This document shows positions 1 to 8,094 of a stretch of 64,000 nucleotides of DNA, in pieces. Positions within the stretch are counted from its first letter, which is position 1; each line of letters begins with the position of its first letter. The translations under genes were made by a program, and so were the position numbers. A model generated the notes under the pieces. It was not told the origin of the DNA. It searched no databases and was given only the letters and a program-made list of their open reading frames with translations. This DNA is from Myxococcales bacterium (GTDB lineage Bacteria > Myxococcota_A > Polyangia > Nannocystales > Nannocystaceae), in assembly GCA_020633335.1 (NCBI GenBank), contig JACKDU010000006.1:62001-126000 (forward strand), in the 5' to 3' direction.

Positions 1-1
1 C

Positions 2-1810
2 CTCGTCCGCGCCTCGTCGATGTCGGTCGAGTTCTTCGAGATGGTCCAGAAGCTCTACGCCGACAAGGGCGAGGAGGAGGCGCTCGGGGTCGCGCGCTCG
101 CTCCTCTTCGACATCGCCCACACGATGGCGATCGCCGACGCCCGCTCCTTCGCCGAGCGGATGCACGTCACCGACCCGATCTCCAAGCTCTCGGCCGGGC
201 CGATCCAATTCGCGCACGCCGGCTTCGCCTTCGTCGACATCTCGGCGGAGAGCCGGCCGACCCCCGACGAGGACTTCTACCTCCTCTACGACCACCCCTT
301 CTCCTTCGAGTCGGACTCCTGGCTGGCGGCCGGCAAGACCACCGACTTCCCGGTCTGCGTGATGAACGCGGGCTACGCCTCGGGCTGGTGCGAGCACTCC
401 TTCGGGGTGCCGCTGGTCGCCACCGAGATCCTCTGCCGGGCCAAGGGCGACGACCACTGTCGCTTCATCATGGCCCACCCGACGCGGATCGAGGGCTTCA
501 TCGCCGACTACCTCCGGGCCCAGCCGGGGCTCGCCAAGCACGTCACCCGCTACGAGATCCCCGGCTTCTTCTCGCGCAAGAAGATCGAGGACGAGCTCGC
601 CGCCCGCGAGGAGCAGTACCGCGGGATCTTCGAGGCGTCGACCAACACGCTGATCATCGTCGACGACGCCGGGGCGATCGTCCACGCCAACCCGGCGGCG
701 TCGCTCCTCTTCGGCTACGCGACCGACGAGCTCCGGGGGATGGAGCTCGGCCGCCTGGTCCTCGACCCGACCTTCTTCGCCAACTTCCGGGAGCGGATGG
801 CCCAGGCCGGCACCTATCAGGGGGAGGTGGTGGCGACCTCGCGATCGCGCCGCCTCTACCACCTCGAGGTCCGGGGGGCGCGCTTCCGCTACCAGAAGCG
901 CGACCGCCTCCTCCTGGTCTTCCACGACATCACCGAGCGCAAGGACGCCCAGCTCGCGCTCCGCCGGGCGAACGACCTCCTCGAGCGCCGGGTCACCGAG
1001 CGCACCCGGGAGATCGAGTCGGTCAACGCCCAGCTCCACCGGGTCAACGCCGAGCTCCGCTCGGCCCGCGATCACGCGGTCGACGCCAACCGGGCGAAGA
1101 GCGTCTTCCTCGCCAACATGAGCCACGAGCTGCGGACGCCGCTCAACGCGATCATCGGCTACGCCGAGCTGGTCGAGGAGGAGATGGCCGAGGATCGGGA
1201 TCCCGACGCCCAGCGCCGCGACCTCCGGCGGATCCGCTCCTCCGCCTTCCACCTCCTCTCGCTGATCAACGACGTCCTCGACGTCTCGAAGATCGAGGCC
1301 GGGAAGATGGGGGTCTACGTCGAGGAGTTCGACCCCCGCGAGCTCATCGAGGACGTCGTGGCGACGGTCGAGACCCTCGCCGCCCGCAACCTCAACCGCC
1401 TGGTGATCGACTTCTACGGCGAGGTCTGGCGGGTCGCCGCCGACCGCACCAAGGTCCGGCAGATCCTCTACAACCTCCTGAGCAACGCCTGCAAGTTCAC
1501 CCACGAGGGGACGATCGCGGTCCGCGCCGGGGTGGTCCCGCGGGGGGGCGGCGAGTGGCTCGAGATCGAGGTCCGCGACTCCGGGATCGGGATCCCCGAC
1601 GATCGCCTGGAGGAGCTCTTTGAGCCCTTCCGCCAGGCGGACGAGTCGACCACCCGAAAGTACGGCGGGACCGGGCTCGGCCTGGCGATCACCCGCTCGT
1701 TCTGCGAGCTCATGGGCGGCAGCGTCGAGGCCCGGAGCATCGTCGGCGTCGGCTCGACCTTCGTCGTCCGGCTGCCGCGCGAGGTCGCCGCGATCAGCAG
1801 CGACGGCTAG
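2..1810 (+). CDS. V4R-PAS sensor histidine kinase (5' partial)
   Basis: Sensor histidine kinase whose reading frame is open to the left edge, so the true start lies outside; an internal ATG is at 20. Counting from that ATG, residues ~60-180 match a V4R (4-vinyl reductase-type) ligand-binding domain, including a Cys-rich stretch around GWCEHSFG, LCRAKGDDHC. A PAS domain follows (~200-315), then a short coiled coil, a HisKA domain with phospho-acceptor His369 in MSHELRTPLNAIIG, and a HATPase domain with NLLSNACKF, DSGIGIP and GGTGLGLAI boxes. There is no membrane segment or receiver, so it is probably a cytoplasmic kinase sensing a small hydrophobic ligand (inferred from V4R families). It is followed on the same strand by a related hybrid kinase. 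Confidence 0.9.
   Translation, partial: LVRASSMSVEFFEMVQKLYADKGEEEALGVARSLLFDIAHTMAIADARSFAERMHVTDPISKLSAGPIQFAHAGFAFVDISAESRPTPDEDFYLLYDHPFSFESDSWLAAGKTTDFPVCVMNAGYASGWCEHSFGVPLVATEILCRAKGDDHCRFIMAHPTRIEGFIADYLRAQPGLAKHVTRYEIPGFFSRKKIEDELAAREEQYRGIFEASTNTLIIVDDAGAIVHANPAASLLFGYATDELRGMELGRLVLDPTFFANFRERMAQAGTYQGEVVATSRSRRLYHLEVRGARFRYQKRDRLLLVFHDITERKDAQLALRRANDLLERRVTERTREIESVNAQLHRVNAELRSARDHAVDANRAKSVFLANMSHELRTPLNAIIGYAELVEEEMAEDRDPDAQRRDLRRIRSSAFHLLSLINDVLDVSKIEAGKMGVYVEEFDPRELIEDVVATVETLAARNLNRLVIDFYGEVWRVAADRTKVRQILYNLLSNACKFTHEGTIAVRAGVVPRGGGEWLEIEVRDSGIGIPDDRLEELFEPFRQADESTTRKYGGTGLGLAITRSFCELMGGSVEARSIVGVGSTFVVRLPREVAAISSDG
1105..1162 (+). repeat. 58-bp stretch identical to 2819-2876
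   Basis: The HisKA-encoding segment around the phospho-acceptor histidine is identical at the DNA level over 58 bp in the two neighbouring kinases (1105-1162 and 2819-2876). Silent positions match as well, which suggests recent duplication or gene conversion between the paralogues. Confidence 0.8.
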
Positions 1811-1931
1811 GCCGCCGCCGAGCGGAACGATATTCGAACGCCCGCGGCGATCGGCCGCCGAGCGTCCGCAGACGTTCCACGCGGCGATGTCGCTCGCTCG
1901 ATGATCGGCGGCGGCGCGCGACGACGCCCCC

Positions 1932-4358
1932 ATGGGTCCCCACGGGCCCCCACGGGCGCTGGAGCGCGCAAGCAGACCCTCGCGGGAGGACCTACGCTCG
2001 GATACATTGGCGATCTTGGAGGGGAGGGGCCTGGAGGAGCGCAGCCCGAGAGCGTGGATCGACGAGCTGGTCGCCTCAATCGAGGTCGACGCGCTCGGCC
2101 GCGTCGTCGCGGCCGCCGAGGGCTGGCCTGCCCTCGGGCTCGAGGTCCCCGCGCCGGCGAGCGGTGACGCGCTCGTCGACGCGGTCGACGACGAGGATCG
2201 GCAGGCGCTCCTCGGCGCCCTCGAGGCCGCTCGCGGCGAGGGGCGAGCGCGGATCGAGCTCCGCTGGCGCGGCGCCGCCGGCCGCCGCTGGATCCTCGCC
2301 CGGATCCTCGCGCGCCCCGGCGGCGGCTTCGGCCTCCTCCTCGAGGACCGTGATCCGGAGCGCCGCGAGGTCGAGGCGCTCCGCGCCCGCGAGGCCCGCC
2401 TCCGCTCCTTCGTCGACCACTCCGCCGACTCCTTCGTCGCCCACGACATGAACGGCAGGGTCACCGACGTCAACCAGACCATGTGCGACGCCCTCGGCTA
2501 TACGCGCGAGGAGCTCCTCTCGATGCACCTCTACGACTTCGAGGACACGGTCAAGAAGGGGTCGGTGCGCGGGATCTGGAACCGGATGACCCCGGGGATC
2601 CCGATCACCGTCCAGGGCCGCCACCGCCGCCGCGACGGGGTCCTCTTCCCGGCGGAGGTCCGGATCGGCCTCTTCGGCGAGGGGGAGGACGCCCAGGCGA
2701 TGGCCTTCTCCCGCGACATCACCGAGCGCAAGCGGGCCGAGGCGGCGCTCCAGGAGCTCAACGCCGAGCTCTCGCTCGCCCGCGACGCGGCCCTCCGGGC
2801 GAGCCAGGCGAAGAGCGACTTCCTCGCCAACATGAGCCACGAGCTGCGGACGCCGCTCAACGCGATCATCGGCTACACCGAGCTGATCACCGAGGACCTG
2901 CCCCTCTACAACGCCGAGCCGGTCGGCGAGGATCTCGGCAAGATCCACGGCGCGGCGATCCACCTCCTCGGCCTGATCAACGACATCCTCGACCTCTCGA
3001 AGATCGAGGCCGGGAAGATGGAGATCCACCTCGAGGACGTCGATCTCGACGAGGTCATCGACGGGGTGGTCGACGTCGTCCGGCCGCTCGCCGAGGGCAG
3101 CCGCGATCGCCTGGTGGTCCGCTCGAACCGCCACCTCGGGCTCGTCCGCAGCGACCGGATCAAGCTCCGGCAGTCGCTGATCAACCTCCTGAGCAACGCC
3201 TGCAAGTTCACCCGCGACGGCACCGTCGAGCTCGCGGTGACCCGCGAGGGGGAGGGCGACGAGGGCTGGCTGAGCTTCGCGGTCCGCGACACCGGGATCG
3301 GGATCCCGCCGGAGCGCCTCGATGAGATCTTCGAGGCCTTCACCCAGGCGGACGCGTCGACCACCCGGAAGTACGGGGGCACCGGCCTCGGCCTGGCGAT
3401 CACCCGGCGCTTCGCCCGGCTCCTCGGCGGCGACGTCGAGGTCGCCAGCGTCGTCGGCGAGGGCTCGACCTTCACCCTCCGCCTGCCGATCCAGGCCAAG
3501 CCGGTCGAGGCCAGCGGGCCCCCGGCGCGCCGCGAGGAGGTCGAGGTCGCCCACGACGAGGCCGCGCTCGTCACCCTCGCCGAGATCCTCCCCGCCCTCG
3601 ACGAGGCGCCGGTGGTCCTGGTGATCGACGACGACCCGGCGGTCCACGACCTCGTCGCCCGCTTCCTGGTCCGCGAGGGGATCCGGATCCGCTCGGCCTA
3701 CGACGCCCGCGAGGGGATCGCCCACGCGCGGGCGTACCGGCCGGCGGTGATCCTCCTCGACATCATCATGCCGGGGATCGACGGCTGGGAGGCGCTGACG
3801 ATCCTCAAGTCCGATCCGGCGCTCGCGTCGATCCCGGTGGTGCTCTCGTCGATCGTCGGCGAGGAGCAGCGGGCCTACTCGCTCGGCGCCGACGACTACC
3901 TCCTCAAGCCGGTCCGGCGCGACGCGCTGGTCTCGATCCTCGAGCGCCACTGCCCGGGGAAGCGGGGGATCGTGATGGTCGTCGACGACGATCCCAACGC
4001 CCGCGACGTCTTCCGGCGGACCCTTCGGCAGACCGGCTGGGCGGTGATCGAGGCGACCAACGGCCGCGAGGCGCTGGCGCTCCTGAGCGAAGAGAGCGAC
4101 GTCGACATCGTCGTCCTCGATCTGATGATGCCGGAGATGGACGGCTTCGCGGTCGTCGAGACCCTCCGCCGCACGCCGGCGTGGGCCGATCTGCCGGTGG
4201 TCATCGCCTCGGCGATGGAGCTCAGCGAGGCCGAGCGCCGCCAGCTCCAGGGCCGGGTCGAGGGGATCTACCGCAAGGGCTCGCTCTCCCTCGCCCACCT
4301 CTCGCGCGAGCTCGTCCGCCTCGCCCGGCGGCCGCCGGCGGCCGCCAGCGGGTCCTGA
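1932..4358 (+). CDS. Hybrid sensor histidine kinase with two receiver domains
   Basis: Cytoplasmic hybrid kinase of 808 residues. A weakly conserved N-terminal region (~1-150, possibly a degenerate PAS) precedes a clear PAS domain (~155-275). HisKA follows with His303 in the MSHELRTPLNAIIG motif, then a HATPase with NLLSNACKF, DTGIGIP and GGTGLGLAI. Two receivers are in tandem: the first with Asp610 (LLDIIMPG) and Lys in LLKPV, the second with Asp730 (VVLDLMMPEMD). No DNA-binding output is fused, so it may run a phosphorelay or act on separate partners. The first 30-odd residues are poorly supported; in-frame TTG codons at 2007 and 2016 are alternative starts. The kinase core is nearly identical to that of the preceding gene. 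Confidence 0.9.
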   Translation: MGPHGPPRALERASRPSREDLRSDTLAILEGRGLEERSPRAWIDELVASIEVDALGRVVAAAEGWPALGLEVPAPASGDALVDAVDDEDRQALLGALEAARGEGRARIELRWRGAAGRRWILARILARPGGGFGLLLEDRDPERREVEALRAREARLRSFVDHSADSFVAHDMNGRVTDVNQTMCDALGYTREELLSMHLYDFEDTVKKGSVRGIWNRMTPGIPITVQGRHRRRDGVLFPAEVRIGLFGEGEDAQAMAFSRDITERKRAEAALQELNAELSLARDAALRASQAKSDFLANMSHELRTPLNAIIGYTELITEDLPLYNAEPVGEDLGKIHGAAIHLLGLINDILDLSKIEAGKMEIHLEDVDLDEVIDGVVDVVRPLAEGSRDRLVVRSNRHLGLVRSDRIKLRQSLINLLSNACKFTRDGTVELAVTREGEGDEGWLSFAVRDTGIGIPPERLDEIFEAFTQADASTTRKYGGTGLGLAITRRFARLLGGDVEVASVVGEGSTFTLRLPIQAKPVEASGPPARREEVEVAHDEAALVTLAEILPALDEAPVVLVIDDDPAVHDLVARFLVREGIRIRSAYDAREGIAHARAYRPAVILLDIIMPGIDGWEALTILKSDPALASIPVVLSSIVGEEQRAYSLGADDYLLKPVRRDALVSILERHCPGKRGIVMVVDDDPNARDVFRRTLRQTGWAVIEATNGREALALLSEESDVDIVVLDLMMPEMDGFAVVETLRRTPAWADLPVVIASAMELSEAERRQLQGRVEGIYRKGSLSLAHLSRELVRLARRPPAAASGS

Positions 4359-4391
4359 CGGAAGATCTCGCGCGCGAGACACACAAAGAGA

Positions 4392-4418
4392 GCGCCGTGA
4401 TCGACGGGATCACGGCGC
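4392..4418. terminator. Bidirectional intrinsic terminator
   Basis: Perfect 11-bp stem (GCGCCGTGATC at 4392-4402 with GATCACGGCGC at 4408-4418) and a 5-nt loop, placed between two convergent genes. On the minus strand the stem is followed by a T-rich stretch (TCTCTTTGTGT), so it should mainly end the lipoprotein transcript. Confidence 0.7.
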
Positions 4419-4463
4419 CCTCCAGCGCTTCTCACCTGACTGAAGGGTCAGGCACCAGGCGCG

Positions 4464-4922
4464 CTACTTCTTGAGGCTCTTGCAGGCCGCGAGCGCGTTC
4501 GCCTGCTGCTCGGGCTGGGAGGCGGTGGTCGTGCACCAGTAGGCCTTGCCGTCGATCTCGCGGCGGACGTTGACCCAGTAGTTGGTGCCCATGCCGCCCT
4601 CGTTGACGTAGGTGAGGGCGTAGCCGTCGGCGAGCTTCTCCTCCTTGATGTCCTTGGGCGAGTACATCTCCGCCTCGCTCTTGGCGTCCTCGATGGTCTT
4701 CGGGGTCGAGTCGCTCGCCTCCGAGATGTCGACGACGAGGCCGGGGCCCTGGATCAGGACGCCCTCACCGACGATGGCGTCGCCGGCGGCCGAGCCCTCG
4801 GGGACGTCGGCCTTGAGGCCGAGCTTGGCGATGTCGATGGTGGTCGGCTTGGCGTCGCTGCTGGACGAGCCGCCGCAGGCGAGGACGAGGGCGAGGGGGA
4901 GGAGGGCGAGGCGGGTCTTCAT
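4464..4922 (-). CDS. Small lipoprotein of unknown function
   Basis: Predicted 152-residue lipoprotein. It starts with a short signal peptide and lipobox LVLAC (Cys16) followed by a short Gly/Ser linker, so the mature protein should be anchored to a membrane facing the periplasm. The mature domain (~120 residues) has a mixed charged/hydrophobic pattern and two cysteines (in AYWCTTT and LAACKSL) that could form a disulphide. No family was recognised. A GGAGA Shine-Dalgarno sits just before the ATG. It lies 121 bp downstream of the copper monooxygenase gene on the same strand and ends at a strong terminator. Confidence 0.8.
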   Translation of the reverse strand: MKTRLALLPLALVLACGGSSSSDAKPTTIDIAKLGLKADVPEGSAAGDAIVGEGVLIQGPGLVVDISEASDSTPKTIEDAKSEAEMYSPKDIKEEKLADGYALTYVNEGGMGTNYWVNVRREIDGKAYWCTTTASQPEQQANALAACKSLKK

Positions 4923-5008
4923 GACGGGATCTCCGGGGTCGATGGGCCGGCGGCGGAGTGCGCATCGGGCGCGGCTTCGCGCGCCGGCCGCGAGCGAGGC
5001 CGGAGGAT

Positions 5009-5025
5009 CTTCGCGACGCGCGAAG
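5009..5025 (-). terminator. Possible weak terminator hairpin
   Basis: CTTCGCG (5009-5015) pairs with CGCGAAG (5019-5025) across a 3-nt loop, just beyond the stop codon of the monooxygenase gene. No T tract follows, so it may be rho-dependent, a pause site or incidental. Confidence 0.3.
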
Positions 5026-5043
5026 TCGTCAAGATGGCGCGCA

Positions 5044-6471
5044 TCAATACATGATGCCGACGATCGCCACGCACATCTCGTCGAGGGTGTCCTCGCCGAC
5101 GCCGACGTCCGACGGCGCGTCGATCCCCTCGACCGCCAGCGCCTGGGCGAGGACCGGGTTGTCGAGGCTGTTGTTGTAGGTGCAGCGGACCTTCATCACG
5201 TCGCCGTCGTAGACCCGCGGGAGCTCGTTGAAGGTCCCGTCGTAGACGTAGGTGCGCTGCCAGTCGAAGTCCCACTTCGGCAGCGGGGCGATGCAGGCCT
5301 CGGCCCCCTGGTGCTCGAGGGTCACCTCGATCGAGGTGCCGACCAGGTGCATGTGCGGGAAGATCGACCAGATCCGGATGTCGCCGAAGGGGACGCTGAG
5401 GGTCTCGCGCCAGGTCTCGACGTGGTCCTTGGCGCCGGCGGGGATCAGGAAGGGCGGGTCCTCCCACTCGCTCGAGTTGGTCTGGCCGGCCACGACCCCG
5501 CCGATGATCGCCATCAGGGCCTCGCGGGCGGGCTTCTGCGACGACCAGCGGACGCTGAGGCCGGTCTTGTCGGTGGCCGCCTCGCCGGTCGGGTGGTAGT
5601 GGACCTGCATCACCACCCGCTGGCCGGGCTCGACCGGGATCCCGGCGCCGTCGGGGATCTCGAGCGGGTTGCCGCCCGGCGCCCAGGCGTAGAGGACCGA
5701 CGAGTCCGGGACCCCGGCGCCGCCGAAGCAGGAGTAGGAGCCCTCGCCGGCGGCCTTCGCCGCGCTCGCGCCGGTCGGGTCGGAGAAGAGGACGACGTGG
5801 TGGACGACCGAGGGATCGCCGGGGTCGACCTGGAGGCCGGTGATCCACGACTTCGCCGCGAGGGCCGGGTCGAGCGAGAAGCAGCGGTACTGATCCTCCT
5901 TGACGCTGGCGGCGAGCGAGTAGCCGGCCGAGGTGATCGTGGTGACCGTGTCGCCGCTCAGCACCTCGGGACCCCAGGGCGGGATCTCGGCGGCGGTGGC
6001 GGGGTCGCCCTCGGCCGCGCCGCCGTCGACCCAGGCGCGGATCGTCTCGATCTCGGCGGCGTCGAGGCGGGGATCGTCGCGCCAGGGGAGCGCCGGGGTG
6101 CAGCTCGCGCTCTCGCGGGCGAAGAAGGGCGGCATGTAGTAGGGCGTCGCCTCGCTCCCCTCGATCTTCTCGACCATGAGCGGGCTCCAGGCCTGGGCGG
6201 CCGAGTACTCCTCGAGGGAGAAGGAGAGCGCGCCCTCCTGGGAGTGGCAGGTCCAGCAGTGGCTGGCGATGATCGGCCGAACGTCCTGATACCAGGTCAC
6301 GTCGGCGCCGGCGCCCGTCGTCCCCGTGCCCTCGCCGGTGCTCCCGGCCGACGCCTGGGTGGCGGCGGTGCTCTCGGTCGCGGCCGTGTCGGAGCTCGCG
6401 CCCTTGTCGTCGCCGCAGGCGGGCGCGAGGACGAGGGCGAGGGCGACGGTGAGGGGGGACGCTGGACGCAT
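5044..6471 (-). CDS. Secreted cytochrome c / PHM-type copper monooxygenase lipoprotein
   Basis: 475-residue lipoprotein (lipobox LAPAC, Cys19) with a Ser/Thr/Gly-rich linker to ~57. A c-type heme segment follows: CWTCH (Cys72, Cys75, His76), in a region starting DVRPIIASHC as in myxobacterial and planctomycete cytochrome-like domains. The rest matches the type II copper, ascorbate-dependent monooxygenase (PHM) fold, with likely ligands His224-His225, His291/293, His373-x-His375 (FPHMHL) and Met466 in a C-terminal DEMC motif like that of animal PHM. All expected copper ligands appear present, so oxygen-dependent hydroxylation of an unknown substrate is plausible, with the heme perhaps feeding electrons. 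The ATG at 6471 was chosen over a longer frame because it begins the signal peptide and follows a GAGGAG site. Confidence 0.88.
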   Translation of the reverse strand: MRPASPLTVALALVLAPACGDDKGASSDTAATESTAATQASAGSTGEGTGTTGAGADVTWYQDVRPIIASHCWTCHSQEGALSFSLEEYSAAQAWSPLMVEKIEGSEATPYYMPPFFARESASCTPALPWRDDPRLDAAEIETIRAWVDGGAAEGDPATAAEIPPWGPEVLSGDTVTTITSAGYSLAASVKEDQYRCFSLDPALAAKSWITGLQVDPGDPSVVHHVVLFSDPTGASAAKAAGEGSYSCFGGAGVPDSSVLYAWAPGGNPLEIPDGAGIPVEPGQRVVMQVHYHPTGEAATDKTGLSVRWSSQKPAREALMAIIGGVVAGQTNSSEWEDPPFLIPAGAKDHVETWRETLSVPFGDIRIWSIFPHMHLVGTSIEVTLEHQGAEACIAPLPKWDFDWQRTYVYDGTFNELPRVYDGDVMKVRCTYNNSLDNPVLAQALAVEGIDAPSDVGVGEDTLDEMCVAIVGIMY

Positions 6472-6476
6472 GGCGG

Positions 6477-6498
6477 GTGCTCCTCGAAGGGGGAGCAC
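6477..6498 (-). promoter_or_regulatory. Hairpin covering the ribosome binding site of the monooxygenase gene
   Basis: GTGCTCC (6477-6483 as read on the plus strand) pairs perfectly with GGAGCAC (6492-6498). In the minus-strand mRNA the 3' arm contains the GGAG Shine-Dalgarno of the monooxygenase gene, 6 nt before its ATG, so the structure could limit initiation. It could also be a weak terminator of the upstream TPR gene. Confidence 0.35.
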
Positions 6499-6557
6499 AA
6501 GGATGCCACGGCGCCGCGCCGGGTGTCGGGCCTCTCGCGCGCCGGCCCGCGGTCCGC

Positions 6558-7874
6558 CTACGACTGCGAGCGGAAGTTGTAGGCGCGGTGCGTGGTCACG
6601 CGGACGACGCCGCGGGCGAGGGGTCGACCCTCGCTGATCGCGTGCTCGCCGGCCGTGTGCGCGGGCGTGACGTCGACGTGGAAGGCGACCCCCGGCGAGG
6701 GCTCGATCGCCCGGAGGTACTCGATCGTCAGCGCCCGCGCCTCCTCGGCGTTGTTGGCGATCACCTTGAGGCCGGTGGTGTAGCCGTCGCTGTTCTCCGG
6801 CCAGTGCTCCGGGCGGATCCCGGCCTCGGCGCGGGCGAGGACGTCGAAGGTCGAGGCCTGCGGCGAGCGCCCGTAGTCGGCCTCGTTGATGCAGTCGAAG
6901 ATGTGCGGGGTGATCCACTCGTGGCGGCCGGCGATCCGCGCGACCTCGCGGGCCTCGCGGCAGCGGCCGCTCTGCCAGAGCGCCTCGAAGATCTCCTCGA
7001 CGACGACCGACGCGTAGATCGCGTGGTAGGGGTCGACGTAGCGCTCGAGGAGGAGATCGAGGGCGCGGTAGACCAGGCTCAGGGCGACGTCGAGATCATC
7101 CTCGGCGCCGAGGCGCCAGGAGCCGAGGACCGCGAGGGTGAGCGGGTTCTCGGGATCCTCGATCCGCGCCTCCTCGAGGGTGGCGACCGCCTCGTCGTAG
7201 CAGGCGAGGCGGTAGAGGGTGATCGCCTTGTTGTAGAGCGCGCCCGGGTGGCCGGGCTCGACCGAGAGGGCGAAGTCGAAGCGCTCGATCGCCTCCTCGA
7301 AGCGGTCGAGATCCGAGAGACAGATCCCGTGCTCGACCAGGATCTCGATGTGCAGCGGGTCCTCGGCGAGGTAGCCGTCGTAGACCTGCTCCGCCTCCTC
7401 GAGGCGACCCTGGCGGCGGAGGAGGGCGCCGAGCGCCGAGGTCGCCTCGACCATCGGCCCCTGATCGCCGTCGAGCGCGTTGGCGGTGCGGTAGGCGTCC
7501 TCGGCCCGATCCTCGTCGCCGAGGCGCTCGAGGATCGCGCCGAGGTTGTAGCGCTGGAGGGCGCCCGACGGGTCGGCGCCGATCGCCGATTCGAAGGCGG
7601 CGCGGGCCCCCTCGAAGTCGCCGACGATGTCGAGGACGTTGCCGAGGGCGATGAGGATGTCGGGGTGCCGCGGGAATTCCGAAGCTGCCCTTCGGGCCAG
7701 GGTCACCGCCGAGGCCATCTCACCGGTCTCGGAGAGGCCGCGGATCCACAGGCAGTACATCCGCGAGAGCTCGGAGGGCGGGAGCTCGGGCTCCCAGCAG
7801 GAGCGGAGGAGTCGGACCGCGGAGTCAGCCGCGCCTTGGTCGAGCAGGGTACCGATGGCGTCCAGTTGGTGCAT
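6558..7874 (-). CDS. Tetratricopeptide-repeat protein
   Basis: 438-residue soluble protein without a signal peptide. Its first two thirds (~1-300) consist of about seven TPR-type helical hairpins, recognisable from A/G/Y/A spacing in units such as ALGNVLDIVGDFEGA, YNLGAILERLGDEDRA and YNKAITLYRLACYDEA. The C-terminal ~130 residues include a segment ending in HRAYNFRSQS that resembles no domain I recognise. TPR arrays usually mediate protein-protein contacts; the partner is unknown. It precedes the copper monooxygenase gene on the same strand by 86 bp and could be co-transcribed with it. Confidence 0.85.
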   Translation of the reverse strand: MHQLDAIGTLLDQGAADSAVRLLRSCWEPELPPSELSRMYCLWIRGLSETGEMASAVTLARRAASEFPRHPDILIALGNVLDIVGDFEGARAAFESAIGADPSGALQRYNLGAILERLGDEDRAEDAYRTANALDGDQGPMVEATSALGALLRRQGRLEEAEQVYDGYLAEDPLHIEILVEHGICLSDLDRFEEAIERFDFALSVEPGHPGALYNKAITLYRLACYDEAVATLEEARIEDPENPLTLAVLGSWRLGAEDDLDVALSLVYRALDLLLERYVDPYHAIYASVVVEEIFEALWQSGRCREAREVARIAGRHEWITPHIFDCINEADYGRSPQASTFDVLARAEAGIRPEHWPENSDGYTTGLKVIANNAEEARALTIEYLRAIEPSPGVAFHVDVTPAHTAGEHAISEGRPLARGVVRVTTHRAYNFRSQS

Positions 7875-7916
7875 GGTCGGTGGTCGGCAATCGGGCCGGG
7901 GCGGCGCTGCCGTAGT

Positions 7917-7945
7917 TTGTTACACAGGCGCGGCGACTCTGGCAA
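7917..7945 (-). promoter_or_regulatory. Candidate sigma-70-like promoter of the TPR gene
   Basis: Reading on the minus strand, TTGCCA (7940-7945) and TAACAA (7917-7922) are separated by 17 nt, within the 220-bp gap upstream of the TPR gene. This is the only AT-rich patch in the gap. Nothing else was recognised between 7875 and 8094. Confidence 0.35.
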
Positions 7946-8094
7946 TCAACCTGGATGTGCGCGAGGCCGATGGATGCGGGCGCGCGGCGGCTAGAGCCAT
8001 CACCCGCCGAGCGAGGAGCGCGGCGTCGGCGGCGAGGCGGCCGCCTCGTGCATGCACGAATGTTCAGAACTAGCGAGGGGCGGCGGCGCCCGCT

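Noticed and set aside
2076..4382. 768-codon minus frame opposite the hybrid kinase
   Set aside because: Shadow of an obvious kinase; Asp/Glu/Arg-rich and without motifs.
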